A stretch of 64,000 nt of DNA from Gammaproteobacteria bacterium (lineage in GTDB: Bacteria > Pseudomonadota > Gammaproteobacteria > S012-40): the NCBI GenBank assembly GCA_015487785.1, contig WFPC01000055.1, positions 82,807 through 146,806 of the forward strand. The letters run 5' to 3'. Positions 1 through 9,076 of this stretch are shown piece after piece. A program made the position numbers and the translations under genes. Numbering within the stretch: the first letter of the stretch is position 1; each line of letters starts with the position of its first letter. The notes beneath the pieces are model-generated. The model was not told the origin of the DNA, made no database searches, and worked only from the letters and a program-made list of their open reading frames with translations.

Positions 1-583
1 TGGCCTCTTCGTTGCCGGCAACATCCTTGAAAGTGACTTTCACATCGCCTTCGGCATGGATGCGAATGCGATTGCCGATATTGAGGAAACCCTTACCGGC
101 ACCGCCCATGCGTCTGGCCATCCAGCCCCACAGCAGAAACAGCAGGCCAAAGGGCAGCACCCAGTTGAAAAAGAAATTGCTCAGCCAGTTGTGGCCGGGT
201 CGTACGATGTACTTGACGCCTTTCTCCTCCAGTTCCTTGGCCAAATCCGTATTCCACAGGGGAACGGTGACGAAGCGCTTGGGCTGGCCGGTAAGCGGAT
301 CGGTCTCGGTGAGCGTGCCGGTGATGACCTTTTCGGTTACCAGGGCCTCTTGTACCTCACCCTTGTCCACCCGCTGCAGAAACTCGCTGTAGGGGATTTC
401 TTCCTGGGGGGGGACGTCTTGCAGCCCCTGCCAGGTGAATAGAGACAGCAGGATGAACACGAGATAGAGCCACAGCAGCGACCCCGGGCTCTGCCAAAAC
501 GAGGGCTTGCCCTTGCCCGGTGGCTTGTTGATCTCTATTTCGGGCTTGTTCGGGGACGTTTCAAACTTGGTGGTTTCTTTCAT
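1..583 (-). CDS. ftsH: ATP-dependent zinc metalloprotease FtsH, N-terminal part (cut by window edge)
   Basis: Only the first 194 codons are present; the gene continues beyond position 1. A hydrophilic N-terminus of about 33 residues is followed by a first membrane helix (about residues 35-52), a short periplasmic domain, a second helix (about 136-154), and then VTFKDVAG at about 183-190, the stretch that leads into the AAA ATPase domain of FtsH. FtsH is a membrane-anchored hexameric protease that extracts and degrades membrane and misfolded proteins. The ATPase Walker motifs and the HEXXH zinc site lie outside the window, so activity cannot be judged. The N-terminal extension before the first helix is longer than in E. 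coli FtsH, which begins almost directly with the helix. It lies downstream of cbbO on the same strand, separated by 346 bases. Confidence 0.88.
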   Translation of the reverse strand, partial: MKETTKFETSPNKPEIEINKPPGKGKPSFWQSPGSLLWLYLVFILLSLFTWQGLQDVPPQEEIPYSEFLQRVDKGEVQEALVTEKVITGTLTETDPLTGQPKRFVTVPLWNTDLAKELEEKGVKYIVRPGHNWLSNFFFNWVLPFGLLFLLWGWMARRMGGAGKGFLNIGNRIRIHAEGDVKVTFKDVAGNEEA

Positions 584-929
584 GATAATGCTCCCGCCTG
601 TTGTGTGCTTTCCCATTGGTGGCAGAAAGTGAGTATCCTATTCCCTCGATATAGGTCCATTGTCAGGCATTGCAAGGCTTGCACATGGCCCTGTCCGGAA
701 TGGAGACGGTAAAAGAGCCAGACAGTGGAAAAGCTTGCTTGCAGAAGTATTTTGCGTTGTTCAAAATGTGCCAGGTGGCTCACCGGCTCACCTGAATAAA
801 GCGATAAGTCACCAAATAATGAATGGTTATGGATGAAGCATGCCCAAGCGACTCAAGCCACTGTATCCCGACAGCCTGAAAAACATCAACAAAATAACCA
901 GTAGGGCATTGTTCCTTTGTCGTGTTTCC
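584..929. other. Intergenic region between cbbO and ftsH
   Basis: 346 bases without a convincing gene. It should hold the ftsH promoter and the end of the cbb transcript. A weak minus-strand promoter-like pair (TTGCAA and TATATC, 16 bases apart) can be picked out around 645-680 but is not convincing. No hairpin with a T-tract is evident after cbbO. Confidence 0.5.
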
Positions 930-3200
930 CTATTTGGTCAGCGAGATGAACAGTTGGGGCAGTTTTTCCGGTAGTCGTTCCACCCGGTCGATCACGGTAT
1001 AGTGTTGGCCGAAGATGTCGGCAACATAGTCGTCGGCCTTGGGGTCCAGGTTGATGCAGTGGATGTAGACGCCCTGCTGGTCCAGTTCCTGAACGGCCTT
1101 GTGACAGTCATGAATGAGGTGGCGATCGTCGTCCACGTCGATGTCGGAGGGTTCACCATCGGTAAGAACCAACAATAGCTTTTTGTCGGCCTTGCGGGCC
1201 TTGAGATAATGGCCTGCATGGCGGATGGCGGCACCCATGCGGGTGGAGTAACCCGCTTCCATGGCCGCCAGCCGGGCCTTGACTTCGGCGCCCCAGTGTT
1301 CACTGAACCCCTTGATATGCTGGTAGCGTACTTCGTGTCGGGTATTGGAGGAGAACCCGGCAATGGCGAATTCGTCGCCCACGCCTTCGATGGTGTGGGC
1401 GAGCAGGGAGACGGCTTCCTGGCTGAGTTGCAGGATGGTTTGTTCGCACCCGGGTGGGGTGTCGTCGAGCGAGGCGGAGAGATCGAGCAGCAGGGTGACG
1501 GCGATATCACGGCCGTCGTGGCGGTGACTCATGTTGATGCGCGGATCGGGGGTATGTCCGCTTCTGAAGTCGATCAATGAGCGGATGGCGACGTCGAGAT
1601 CGAGTTCGCTGCCGTCTTCCTGATAGCGTATACGCACGTATTGTTGAGGCTTGAGCAACTCCATGAGTTGTTTGAGCCGGCGGGCGAGGATGGCGTGCTT
1701 GTTCAGCAGACGGTCTATCAGGTCGGGGTCGCCGCTGGGGTGAAGGCTTTCGTAGAGGCTGACCCAGTCAGGGCGGAAGGTTTTGCTGTGGTAATCCCAT
1801 TCCGGGTAGAGCCTGGGTGGCAGGGTTTGCATGTCTTCTTGTTGCTGGGTCCGCTGTTTGGGGTCGTCGAAGCTTTCTTCCTCGTCGCCGGATTCGATGA
1901 AGCGCCAAAGGTGACGGTTGTCATCACGATAGCCGACTTCGGTGTTTTCAAAATGGATGTTGGGTAGTTGGTCGGATTGGCGCCGGGTTTGGGCTACGAA
2001 GGCCAGGGCGAGGGTGGCGATGGTGCGGGTGTCTTGCGCGCCTTCGGCCATGAGCTGGTGAAAGCGCTGGCTGAATTCGACCACGAAGGGATTGAGGTAG
2101 CCGTGGCCGTCGGCATCGAGCATGGCGTAGGAGACCATGGCCAGGCGATGCCGAATGCAGGACTGTGTTTCGGGGTTGCAAGCGTTTTCGTCCGGTCGCG
2201 GGTGCAGGGCGAGAAGAATGCGCCGCAGGCCCGGGTAGCGTTGGCAGGCCAGGTGGTCTACGCGGGCGTCTTCGAAGGTTTCGATGGCGAGGCGCTGAAA
2301 AGGGCTGAAGTTGTCGGCAATGATGGCCTCGCTCCAGCGCTGGTGGGCGGCACAATGGGCCAACAGCGCCCGGTATCGGTCGATGCCGCTGACACCGTGG
2401 CTAGCATCGTAGGCGTCGGGCAGGCGGATACCGAGCGCATCGTAATAGGGGCGTGGCTTGCGCAGTTCATCGAAGGCTTCGGAATAGGGAACCAGGAAGG
2501 TCTTGCTGTTCCACAGAGCCTTGAGGTAGAGGTTGAGTTTGCGTTCGTTGTCGATGAACAGGGTGCCCTGGCGCTCACGCTGCATGATGGCGCGGCTGTC
2601 GGCCGATTGCAGGCCAAAGTAGTCGCGTTGACGCTCGGGGTGCTTTGCATGGTTGCGGATGCCGTAGTCGATCCAGTTTTTCAGGCCTTCCAGCGAGAGC
2701 TGGCGCAGCAGCAGGGGCATGTTCTGCAGCATGTCGATGGCGCCAGGGCTGGGGTGGGTGGCATGAAATCCGTGGATGGAAACGGTTGTGCGCTCCATCA
2801 TGTCGAGAATCAGCTCGACATAGTGGCGCAGCAGTTGTTCGCTACCCAGGCGGCGGGCGGCCTCGGCAATGGTCTGCAGAAAAAAAGGTATGGTTTTGCC
2901 ATTGGGGGTGCGTGAGATTTGCCATACCGTTTGGGCGATCAGCGAGAGGCTGTTTTCGCCTATGCGGGCTGCTACACGAGGCATCTCCTCCAGGTAGGTG
3001 AGCACGGGCTCGAAGCCGCGGCCGATCATGCAGATCAATGAGGCGCCGTCGAGATAGTCCTTGAGGCCGGCCTCGGAGAGCAGGCTCACGGCTTCTTCCA
3101 TGCAATCGGGGAAAACCTGTTCCAGTTCGGCGAAATTACAGTTGAGACGTTCGCGGTAATGGGCCAGTTCGTCCTTGGGGATGCACAGTTTCATGCTCAT
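930..3200 (-). CDS. cbbO: RuBisCO activase subunit CbbO (VWA-domain protein)
   Basis: A 756-residue protein of the CbbO/NorD family. CbbO works with the AAA+ ATPase CbbQ to remove inhibitory sugar phosphates from RuBisCO active sites, CbbO being the adaptor that contacts RuBisCO. The C-terminal third is a von Willebrand factor A domain. Its metal-ion-dependent adhesion motif DLSAS is at residues 573-577 (D573, S575, S577) and a later conserved aspartate lies in LTDGEPSD (about 681). The N-terminal 550 residues are the helical family-specific part. It starts 21 bases after the cbbQ stop, so the two are almost certainly co-transcribed. A second in-frame ATG two codons later is an alternative start. 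The order cbbM-cbbQ-cbbO matches known form II clusters. Confidence 0.92.
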   Translation of the reverse strand: MSMKLCIPKDELAHYRERLNCNFAELEQVFPDCMEEAVSLLSEAGLKDYLDGASLICMIGRGFEPVLTYLEEMPRVAARIGENSLSLIAQTVWQISRTPNGKTIPFFLQTIAEAARRLGSEQLLRHYVELILDMMERTTVSIHGFHATHPSPGAIDMLQNMPLLLRQLSLEGLKNWIDYGIRNHAKHPERQRDYFGLQSADSRAIMQRERQGTLFIDNERKLNLYLKALWNSKTFLVPYSEAFDELRKPRPYYDALGIRLPDAYDASHGVSGIDRYRALLAHCAAHQRWSEAIIADNFSPFQRLAIETFEDARVDHLACQRYPGLRRILLALHPRPDENACNPETQSCIRHRLAMVSYAMLDADGHGYLNPFVVEFSQRFHQLMAEGAQDTRTIATLALAFVAQTRRQSDQLPNIHFENTEVGYRDDNRHLWRFIESGDEEESFDDPKQRTQQQEDMQTLPPRLYPEWDYHSKTFRPDWVSLYESLHPSGDPDLIDRLLNKHAILARRLKQLMELLKPQQYVRIRYQEDGSELDLDVAIRSLIDFRSGHTPDPRINMSHRHDGRDIAVTLLLDLSASLDDTPPGCEQTILQLSQEAVSLLAHTIEGVGDEFAIAGFSSNTRHEVRYQHIKGFSEHWGAEVKARLAAMEAGYSTRMGAAIRHAGHYLKARKADKKLLLVLTDGEPSDIDVDDDRHLIHDCHKAVQELDQQGVYIHCINLDPKADDYVADIFGQHYTVIDRVERLPEKLPQLFISLTK

Positions 3201-3221
3201 GACGAGGTCCTCGTGGCGTGT

Positions 3222-4031
3222 TCAGCCAAATACACTGTCGATGGCGTGGTTCAGGGTGTCGCAGATGTCGGGGTCGTCGGTGATGGGGCGCACCAGGGCG
3301 GCCTGACAGGCTTCGGCGGGCGGCATGCCGTTGCCGATGAGGGTGGCCGCGTAGACCAGTAGGCGGGTGGATACGCCCTCGTCCAAGCCATGGCCCTTGA
3401 GATTGCGCGCCGTGGCGGCCAGTTGAACCAGTTTCCCGGCGATTTCGCCATCGATGCCGGTTTCCTGCTGTAGGATACCGCGCTCCAGTTCGGCCGGGGC
3501 ATAATCGAAGTCCAGGGCGACAAAACGTTGTTTGGTGGACTGCTTGAGATCCTTCATCAGGCTTTGGTAGCCGGGGTTATAGGAAATCACCAACTGGAAG
3601 TCGGGGTGCGCTTCCACCAGTTCGCCTTTCTTGTCTAGGGGCAGGGTACGGCGATGATCGGTGAGCGGGTGAATGACCACGGTGGTGTCCTGGCGGGCTT
3701 CCACCACTTCGTCGAGGTAACAGATGGCACCGATGCGGGCCGCGGTGGTCAGGGGGCCGTCGAGCCAGCGGGTGCCATCGGCATCGAGCAGGTAGCGGCC
3801 AACTAGATCCGAGGCGGTCATGTCTTCATTGCAAGCCACGGTGATCAGTGGTTTTCCCAGTTTCCAGGCCATGTGCTCGATGAAGCGCGACTTGCCACAG
3901 CCGGTGGGGCCCTTGACCATCACCGGAAGACGAGAACGGTAGGCGGCTTCATAGAGTGCGATCTCGTTGCCCTGGGGATGGTAGAAAGGTTCGCTGCTGA
4001 TCTCAAACGGGGTGGTGTCGATGTCTGTCAT
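3222..4031 (-). CDS. cbbQ: RuBisCO activase AAA+ ATPase CbbQ
   Basis: A 269-residue MoxR-type AAA+ ATPase. Walker A is GPTGCGKS (41-48), Walker B is ICYLDE (103-108), and a sensor-like ISYNPGYQ lies near residue 155. Hexameric CbbQ with CbbO hydrolyses ATP to reactivate inhibited RuBisCO. The start at 4031 was chosen because AAAGGTGA lies at ribosome-binding distance before it. The reading frame is open for 22 more codons upstream, but those read through the cbbM terminator hairpin and look non-coding. It is separated from cbbM by that hairpin and followed closely by cbbO. Confidence 0.94.
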   Translation of the reverse strand: MTDIDTTPFEISSEPFYHPQGNEIALYEAAYRSRLPVMVKGPTGCGKSRFIEHMAWKLGKPLITVACNEDMTASDLVGRYLLDADGTRWLDGPLTTAARIGAICYLDEVVEARQDTTVVIHPLTDHRRTLPLDKKGELVEAHPDFQLVISYNPGYQSLMKDLKQSTKQRFVALDFDYAPAELERGILQQETGIDGEIAGKLVQLAATARNLKGHGLDEGVSTRLLVYAATLIGNGMPPAEACQAALVRPITDDPDICDTLNHAIDSVFG

Positions 4032-4054
4032 GGAAATCACCTTTATGCATGGGG

Positions 4055-4084
4055 AAAAAAAGCCCCTGTGCACAGGGGCTTTTT
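4055..4084 (-). terminator. Hairpin with T-tract between cbbM and cbbQ (terminator/attenuator)
   Basis: A perfect 9-bp inverted repeat, GCCCCTGTG / CACAGGGGC (4062-4079), is flanked by A-runs on one side and T-runs on the other, so it can act as an intrinsic terminator in either direction. Read on the minus strand it lies 26 bases after the cbbM stop codon and 24 bases before the cbbQ start. It probably lets most transcripts end after cbbM, giving far more RuBisCO than activase. Confidence 0.88.
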
Positions 4085-4109
4085 GGGATGATGCCAAGTA
4101 GCGGATGTA

Positions 4110-5489
4110 TTACTTGTGCACGCCCAGCTTTTCGCGCCAGCCGGGGTACAGGGCATCGGCATCGTGCGGGAAGGATTCGAACGCACGGGCGAATTCCTTG
4201 TGCTCCTTGGCCCATTCGATGGGGTCGGCGCCGGCCTTCCAGCACTCGTAAGCCTGGCGCAGGGAGATGGCGCCGGCCGCCGGGCTGTCGATGTGGCCGT
4301 AGGAACCACCGCCTGCGGTGTTGATGACATTGCCGTGGCCCAGGTTTTCGAAGAAGCCAGGCAGGCGCAGGGCGTTCATGCCACCGGAGATGATGGGCGT
4401 GGTGGGTTTCATGCCATACCATTTCTGGTAATAGGCAGGGCCCTGGTATTCGTCGCGCTCGATGATGTAGGCAATGGCGCGGTCGTCCTTGTCGCCTTCC
4501 ATCTTACCGTAACCCATGGTGCCCACGTGGATCCCGGAAGCACCTTGCAGTCGACTCATCTTGGCCAGTACGTAGGCGGTGTAGCCACGCTTGGAGGAGG
4601 GTGAAGTCACGGCACCGTGACCGGCACGGTGATAGTGCAGGTATTGGTTGGGAAACCAGCGACGAGCGGTGGTGACCATGCCGGGGCCGCCTACGTAGCC
4701 ATCCACCAGGAAGGCCACCTTGTCGGCGTCGGGACCGAAGGTTTCCAGGATGTATTCGCCGCGGGCGATCATCTCGCTGTGATCATCGGCGGTGATGTTG
4801 GCCGAGAACAGCTTGGCCTGGCCGCTTTCGTCCTGGGCGCGTTTCATGGCATCGGCCACCAGGGGGATGACCTTCTTCATGGGCGCGAACACCTGGTTGC
4901 CCTGGGGTTCGTCGTTCTTGATGAAGTCGCCGCCCAGCCAGAACTGGTAGGCTGCCTCGGCGAAGGGCTCGGGGCGCAGACCCAGCTTGGGCTTGATGAT
5001 GGTGCCGGCGATGTAGCCACCATCCTTGACGGGACGGCCGAGGATGCGCCACAGGTCGGAGATGTCCTTGGAGGGGCCGTCGAACAGCTCGATGGCGCGA
5101 CGGGGCATGTAGAAATCGTACATCTTGGCGTGTTCGATGTCGCCCATGCCCTGGTTGTTGCCGATGGTCAGGGTCAGAAAGGAGACGATCATCATGCGTC
5201 CGTCGGTGATGTTGCGGTCGAACAGATCGATGGGATAGGCGATGCGCATGTCCTCATTGGCTTCATCGATGTGATAGACCAGGGCGTCGACCCCCTTGGT
5301 GAATTCGTCGGTGGTGGATACTTCCACGTTGGTGCCGGTGGAGGACTCGGCGGCAAAGTGCGCCGCAGCTTCCAGGTAGCCATAGCCGGGTTTGGGCTTC
5401 ATTTTGTAGGCAACCAGGATGTGTTGGCCGCCGGCGATCAGGTCTTCTTCTTTCAGGCTCAGATCGGCGTAACGATTGGATTGATCCAT
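4110..5489 (-). CDS. cbbM: Ribulose-1,5-bisphosphate carboxylase/oxygenase, form II
   Basis: A 459-residue form II RuBisCO, the CO2-fixing enzyme of the Calvin cycle. The residue numbering matches the Rhodospirillum rubrum enzyme: K166 in GTIIKPKLG, the carbamylated lysine K191 followed by D193 and E194 in [12 protein letters not shown]287 in HYHRAGHG, and H321 and K329 in HVGTMGYGK. The phosphate-binding region [11 protein letters not shown] and the C-terminal [11 protein letters not shown] are present, so the enzyme should be active. AGGAG lies 8 bases before the ATG. No small-subunit gene is nearby, as expected for form II. No second RuBisCO is seen in the window. Confidence 0.98.
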   Translation of the reverse strand: MDQSNRYADLSLKEEDLIAGGQHILVAYKMKPKPGYGYLEAAAHFAAESSTGTNVEVSTTDEFTKGVDALVYHIDEANEDMRIAYPIDLFDRNITDGRMMIVSFLTLTIGNNQGMGDIEHAKMYDFYMPRRAIELFDGPSKDISDLWRILGRPVKDGGYIAGTIIKPKLGLRPEPFAEAAYQFWLGGDFIKNDEPQGNQVFAPMKKVIPLVADAMKRAQDESGQAKLFSANITADDHSEMIARGEYILETFGPDADKVAFLVDGYVGGPGMVTTARRWFPNQYLHYHRAGHGAVTSPSSKRGYTAYVLAKMSRLQGASGIHVGTMGYGKMEGDKDDRAIAYIIERDEYQGPAYYQKWYGMKPTTPIISGGMNALRLPGFFENLGHGNVINTAGGGSYGHIDSPAAGAISLRQAYECWKAGADPIEWAKEHKEFARAFESFPHDADALYPGWREKLGVHK

Positions 5490-5616
5490 GGGGTTTCTCC
5501 TGTAGTGGTCATATGTCGCCGGTCTGACTCATGGCGCCCGGCGTGATTGATTCGAGGGTTCCGAATCGACCGGCCGAATCATATGCGAACAGAACCATCA
5601 TTAATAATCAATCTTA

Positions 5617-5679
5617 ATCATAAAAATGATAAGTATTGACTTATGGTTCATATATTTATCATGTCCCGTGTCCATAAGT
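5617..5679 (-). promoter_or_regulatory. Putative cbbM promoter with CbbR-type operator
   Basis: The 333-base gap between cbbM and the divergent signalling gene has a very AT-rich centre. It contains the inverted repeat ATAAGT-ATTG-ACTTAT (5629-5644) and a further ATAAGT at 5674-5679. On the minus strand a TATGAT -10 candidate lies at 5622-5617 with the inverted repeat over the -35 position and no good -35 hexamer, as expected for an activator-dependent promoter. The same ACTTAT/ATAAGT arms recur in front of cbbR. The rest of the gap (5490-5616 and 5680-5822) holds the cbbM leader and nothing else recognisable. Binding by CbbR is inferred. Confidence 0.5.
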
Positions 5680-5822
5680 TTACTGAAGTAATGGGTTTCG
5701 GTTGCCGACAAAGGGAAATCGAAAGCATGGGGATTGCCGAGGCGGAACCCTGTTTTTTGCGGCAATTTTATTGCCTTAAGGTGTGTGTGGTATTCAGGTT
5801 GCGTCTACATGACTAATACACT

Positions 5823-8006
5823 ATGGTTTGCGTGTTATTTCCATCGGTTCGAGTGGCGCGCATGAGCATGAGGGAAGCCGTCGATATCCCGTCCGTACCG
5901 TTTTCTGCTAGTGATGATCTGGCTCCAGGTCTTGAGAGACAGCTCGAGGGTGTGTTGCGGACCATTATCCAGTTGCCTTGGCTGGGGGCCAATGCCGGTG
6001 GCATTTTTCTGGCCGATCCCGAATCGCGTCGGCTGGAGCTGGTGAGCCAAATCAATTTCACGCCTTTTATACGCGGCACTTGTGCCCAGGTGGCCTATGG
6101 TCATTGCCTGTGTGGTCGGGTGGCGGAGTCGCAGCGCTTGTTGTATGTGTCTTGCGTGGATGAGCGCCACGAGGTGCATTACGAGGGGATGAGCGAGCAT
6201 GGCCACTATGTGGTGCCCATTCAGGATGCCGGTCGGCTGTTGGGGGTGATGACGCTGTACGTGGCGCCCGGTCATGTCTATAACGAAGCCGAGGCCGCCA
6301 CGCTGGAAAACTTTGCCAGCACCCTGGCTGCCATCCTGCTGGCTGCCCGCCAGCGGCGCAATCACGACCTGTTTTCTCTGATCGTGGCCAATAGTTCCCA
6401 TGGAGTGATGATCACCGATCGCGAGCGGCGCATACTCTGGGTCAATCCCGCATTCGAGAAAACCACCGGTTACACCCTGGACGAGGTGCGTGGTGAGACA
6501 CCGGCCCTGCTGAGTTCGGGGCGTCACGACAAAGCCTTTTACCGGCGCATGTGGGATCGCATCGGGCGTGAGGCGTGCTGGCAGGGGGAGGTCTGGAACC
6601 GGCGCAAGAGCGGGGAAGTGTATCCGGAATGGTTGAACATCATCGCCCTGCGCAACGACGAGGGTGAGGTGGTCCGTTACGCGGGGATGTTCGTCGATCT
6701 GAGCGAAATACGCCAGGCGGAGGAAAAGATCTGGCAGTTGGCCTATCACGACAAGCTCACCGGTCTGGCCAATGAGGAGCGCTTGCGTGATCGGCTCGAT
6801 GAGCAACTCGGGCAGTTGGGAGCATCTGTCTCGTCGCTGGTGTTATTGGCTTTCGATCTTGATTACTTTCACGATATCAACGAAGGTCTGGGGCGGCGCA
6901 TCGGTGATCATGTGTTGCGGGAAGTTGCCGGGCGTTTGCGCGAGGCCTTTCCGGGCGCCATTGGCGCGCGCACCGGCGCCGATGAATTCATGCTGGCCGT
7001 GGCCGCGGCCGATAGTGTTGCCTTGAGCGAGCTGGGGCAGGCGTTGCAGCGATGTCTTGCCCGGCCCTTCGAGATCGAGCAACAGCGTTTGCAACTGGAC
7101 TGTACCGTGGGTGGGGCGCGGGCGCGCAAGGGCGATGATGCCGAAGCGTTGATACAGCGGGCCAATATGGCCTTGCGCCAGGCCCGGGACGAGGCGCTTG
7201 GCAGCATGCGGGAATTCGACGAGGAGGTGGGCCGTGAAATGGCCTTTCAGCGTTACGTGGCCACCCAGGTGGGACGTGCCGTGGCGCGGGGCGAATTGAT
7301 ACCAGTGTACCAATTTCAATATGGGCGGGAGCGTAATCTGGTGGGTGCCGAAGTGCTGAGCCGGTGGTGCAGCCCGGAACACGGCTGGATTCCCCCCGAC
7401 CGTTTCATTGCTCAGGCCGAGGTGCGCGGCAGCATTGCCGGTATCGGAAACTGGGTGTTCGAGCAGGCCATGGCGCAATGGCTGCGCTGGGTCGAGGAGG
7501 GGCGGATCGAGCGGGATCGTTTTACCATGGCGGTGAATGTGTCGCCGGTGCAGCTCATGATGCCGGAGACGGTGGGGAATTTTTTCGAACTCTGTCAGCG
7601 TTATGGCGTGCCGCCGGATCAGGTGGAAATCGAGTTGACAGAAACCGGCATCATGCGCTCGGGGCGTCATGTGGAGCGGGAACTTGCTGCCCTGGCGGAA
7701 CGGGGATTCCGGGTAGCCATCGACGATTTTGGTACCGGGCATTCCTCCCTGGCGCGGCTGCATCGTTTTCCTCTCCACCGGCTGAAGGTCGACCGCGGCT
7801 TTGTCAGCCTGCTGGATCAAAATACCAAGCATCGCACCCTGGTGCGTACCATCATCAATCTGGCGCATGACCTCGGCTGCGAGGTGGTGGCCGAAGGTAT
7901 CGAGACCGAGGCGCAGTGGGATATCCTGCTCGAGCTGGGGTGCGATTTCTTCCAGGGTTATCTTCTGGCGCGGCCGCTGGAGGCCGAGGCCTGTCGTTTC
8001 TACTGA
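5823..8006 (+). CDS. GAF-PAS-GGDEF-EAL cyclic-di-GMP signalling protein
   Basis: A 727-residue soluble protein with no membrane helix. Domains in order: GAF (about 35-175), PAS (about 183-300), GGDEF (about 305-465) and EAL (about 480-725). The GGDEF signature is altered to TGADEF (384-389) and no RxxD inhibitory site precedes it, so cyclase activity is doubtful; it may bind GTP as an allosteric input. The EAL signature is EVL (510-512). The other catalytic features, IDDFGTGHSS, the lysine in LKVDRGF, and VAEGIE, are intact, so phosphodiesterase activity is plausible. The GAF domain is rich in cysteines (CAQVAYGHCLCG), which might sense redox state. No strong ribosome-binding site is seen; ATGs at 5862 and 5868 are alternative starts. 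It lies between cbbM and cbbR, divergent from cbbM. Confidence 0.85.
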   Translation: MVCVLFPSVRVARMSMREAVDIPSVPFSASDDLAPGLERQLEGVLRTIIQLPWLGANAGGIFLADPESRRLELVSQINFTPFIRGTCAQVAYGHCLCGRVAESQRLLYVSCVDERHEVHYEGMSEHGHYVVPIQDAGRLLGVMTLYVAPGHVYNEAEAATLENFASTLAAILLAARQRRNHDLFSLIVANSSHGVMITDRERRILWVNPAFEKTTGYTLDEVRGETPALLSSGRHDKAFYRRMWDRIGREACWQGEVWNRRKSGEVYPEWLNIIALRNDEGEVVRYAGMFVDLSEIRQAEEKIWQLAYHDKLTGLANEERLRDRLDEQLGQLGASVSSLVLLAFDLDYFHDINEGLGRRIGDHVLREVAGRLREAFPGAIGARTGADEFMLAVAAADSVALSELGQALQRCLARPFEIEQQRLQLDCTVGGARARKGDDAEALIQRANMALRQARDEALGSMREFDEEVGREMAFQRYVATQVGRAVARGELIPVYQFQYGRERNLVGAEVLSRWCSPEHGWIPPDRFIAQAEVRGSIAGIGNWVFEQAMAQWLRWVEEGRIERDRFTMAVNVSPVQLMMPETVGNFFELCQRYGVPPDQVEIELTETGIMRSGRHVERELAALAERGFRVAIDDFGTGHSSLARLHRFPLHRLKVDRGFVSLLDQNTKHRTLVRTIINLAHDLGCEVVAEGIETEAQWDILLELGCDFFQGYLLARPLEAEACRFY

Positions 8007-8105
8007 GTCTTGCCTCCGCAGGCCACATCCCGGTGGCTGGAAAACCGCCGTTTTTCGCAGTGCTGTGAAATGTTCAGGGCAGGGCCAATGGTGGTTTTTC
8101 TGGTA

Positions 8106-8148
8106 TTGACTTATGCTATTATTGCGGATTATAAGTCAAACCTTATGG
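8106..8148 (+). promoter_or_regulatory. Putative cbbR promoter overlapped by inverted repeat
   Basis: TTGACT (8106-8111) and TTATAA (8129-8134) are 17 bases apart, a good sigma-70 promoter. The same stretch is a perfect 9-bp inverted repeat, TTGACTTAT (8106-8114) and ATAAGTCAA (8131-8139), and a half-site-like CTTATGG follows at 8142. Occupation by the LysR product would block the promoter, the classic autoregulation of this family. The predicted transcript start is only about 14 bases before the cbbR ATG, and no clear ribosome-binding site is seen. Confidence 0.6.
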
Positions 8149-8155
8149 TTTCGGT

Positions 8156-9067
8156 ATGCATCTCACTCTGCGCCAATTACAGGTCTTCGAGTCGGTGGCG
8201 CGGCACCTTTCCTTTACTCGTGCGGCAGAGGAATTACATCTGAGCCAGCCGGCGGTATCCATGCAGATCAAACAACTGGAAGCCCAGGCCGGTCTGTCCC
8301 TGCTGGAGCAATATGGCAAGAAGAATGCGCTCACCGAGGCCGGGCGGGAGTTCTATCAATACAGCAAATCCATTTTGCAGCAGGTAGATGAGCTCGACGG
8401 CATCCTCCAGGAGCTGAAAGGGCTGCGCCGGGGTTGTCTGGATGTGGCGGTGGCCACCACGGCCAATGATTTTGCCACTCGTCTGCTGGCGGCCTTTGCG
8501 CGGGAGCACGAGGCTCTGAACTACCGTCTGGAGGTGAGTAACCGCGAGACCTTGTTGGCGCGCCTGGAAGCCAATGAAATGGATCTGGTGATCATGGGGC
8601 GCCCGCCGGCCGACAAGCCGCTGGTCTCGGAACCTTTCATGGAAAATCCTCTGGTGGTGATTGCGCCACCGGAGCATGCCCTGGCCAATGAGCGCCAGAT
8701 TGCCCTGGACAAGCTGGTGCGCGAACCCTTTGTGGTGCGGGAGAAGGTTTCGGGTACCCGCATTGCCATGGAGCGTTTTTTTCATCAGCACGGTTTCGAA
8801 CTGGCCTCGCAGATGGAGCTGACCAGTAACGAATCCATCAAGCATGCCGTTCAGGCTGGGTTGGGGCTGGGTGTGGTATCTCGTCATACCTTGAGGCTGG
8901 AGCTGGAAACCGGCAGACTGGCCATTCTGGATGTGGAGGGGTTTCCCATCGTGCGGCATTGGTACCTGGTACATCGCCAGGGCAAGCGTCTGTCGGCGGT
9001 GGCGCAGGCCTTTCGGGAATTCGTGTTGAACCGGGGGGCGGCTTTCGCGCCGTTGCCCCGGGTATGA
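8156..9067 (+). CDS. cbbR: LysR-family regulator of the Calvin cycle genes, CbbR
   Basis: A 303-residue LysR-type regulator. The N-terminal winged helix-turn-helix (about residues 4-63) contains LSFTRAAEELHLSQPAVSMQ, very typical of CbbR proteins. The remainder is the periplasmic-binding-protein-like effector domain. CbbR activates cbb operons in response to metabolites such as RuBP or NADPH. It is not directly divergent from cbbM, the usual arrangement, because the GAF-PAS-GGDEF-EAL gene has been placed between them. Shared operator-like repeats in front of both genes support the link. It is followed after 9 bases by a cytochrome gene, possibly co-transcribed. Confidence 0.85.
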   Translation: MHLTLRQLQVFESVARHLSFTRAAEELHLSQPAVSMQIKQLEAQAGLSLLEQYGKKNALTEAGREFYQYSKSILQQVDELDGILQELKGLRRGCLDVAVATTANDFATRLLAAFAREHEALNYRLEVSNRETLLARLEANEMDLVIMGRPPADKPLVSEPFMENPLVVIAPPEHALANERQIALDKLVREPFVVREKVSGTRIAMERFFHQHGFELASQMELTSNESIKHAVQAGLGLGVVSRHTLRLELETGRLAILDVEGFPIVRHWYLVHRQGKRLSAVAQAFREFVLNRGAAFAPLPRV

Positions 9068-9076
9068 GGAGAAGGC

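Noticed and set aside
3202..3214. Short palindrome ACGAGG-T-CCTCGT over the cbbO ribosome-binding region
   Set aside because: Only 6-bp arms with a one-base centre; too short to claim translational control.
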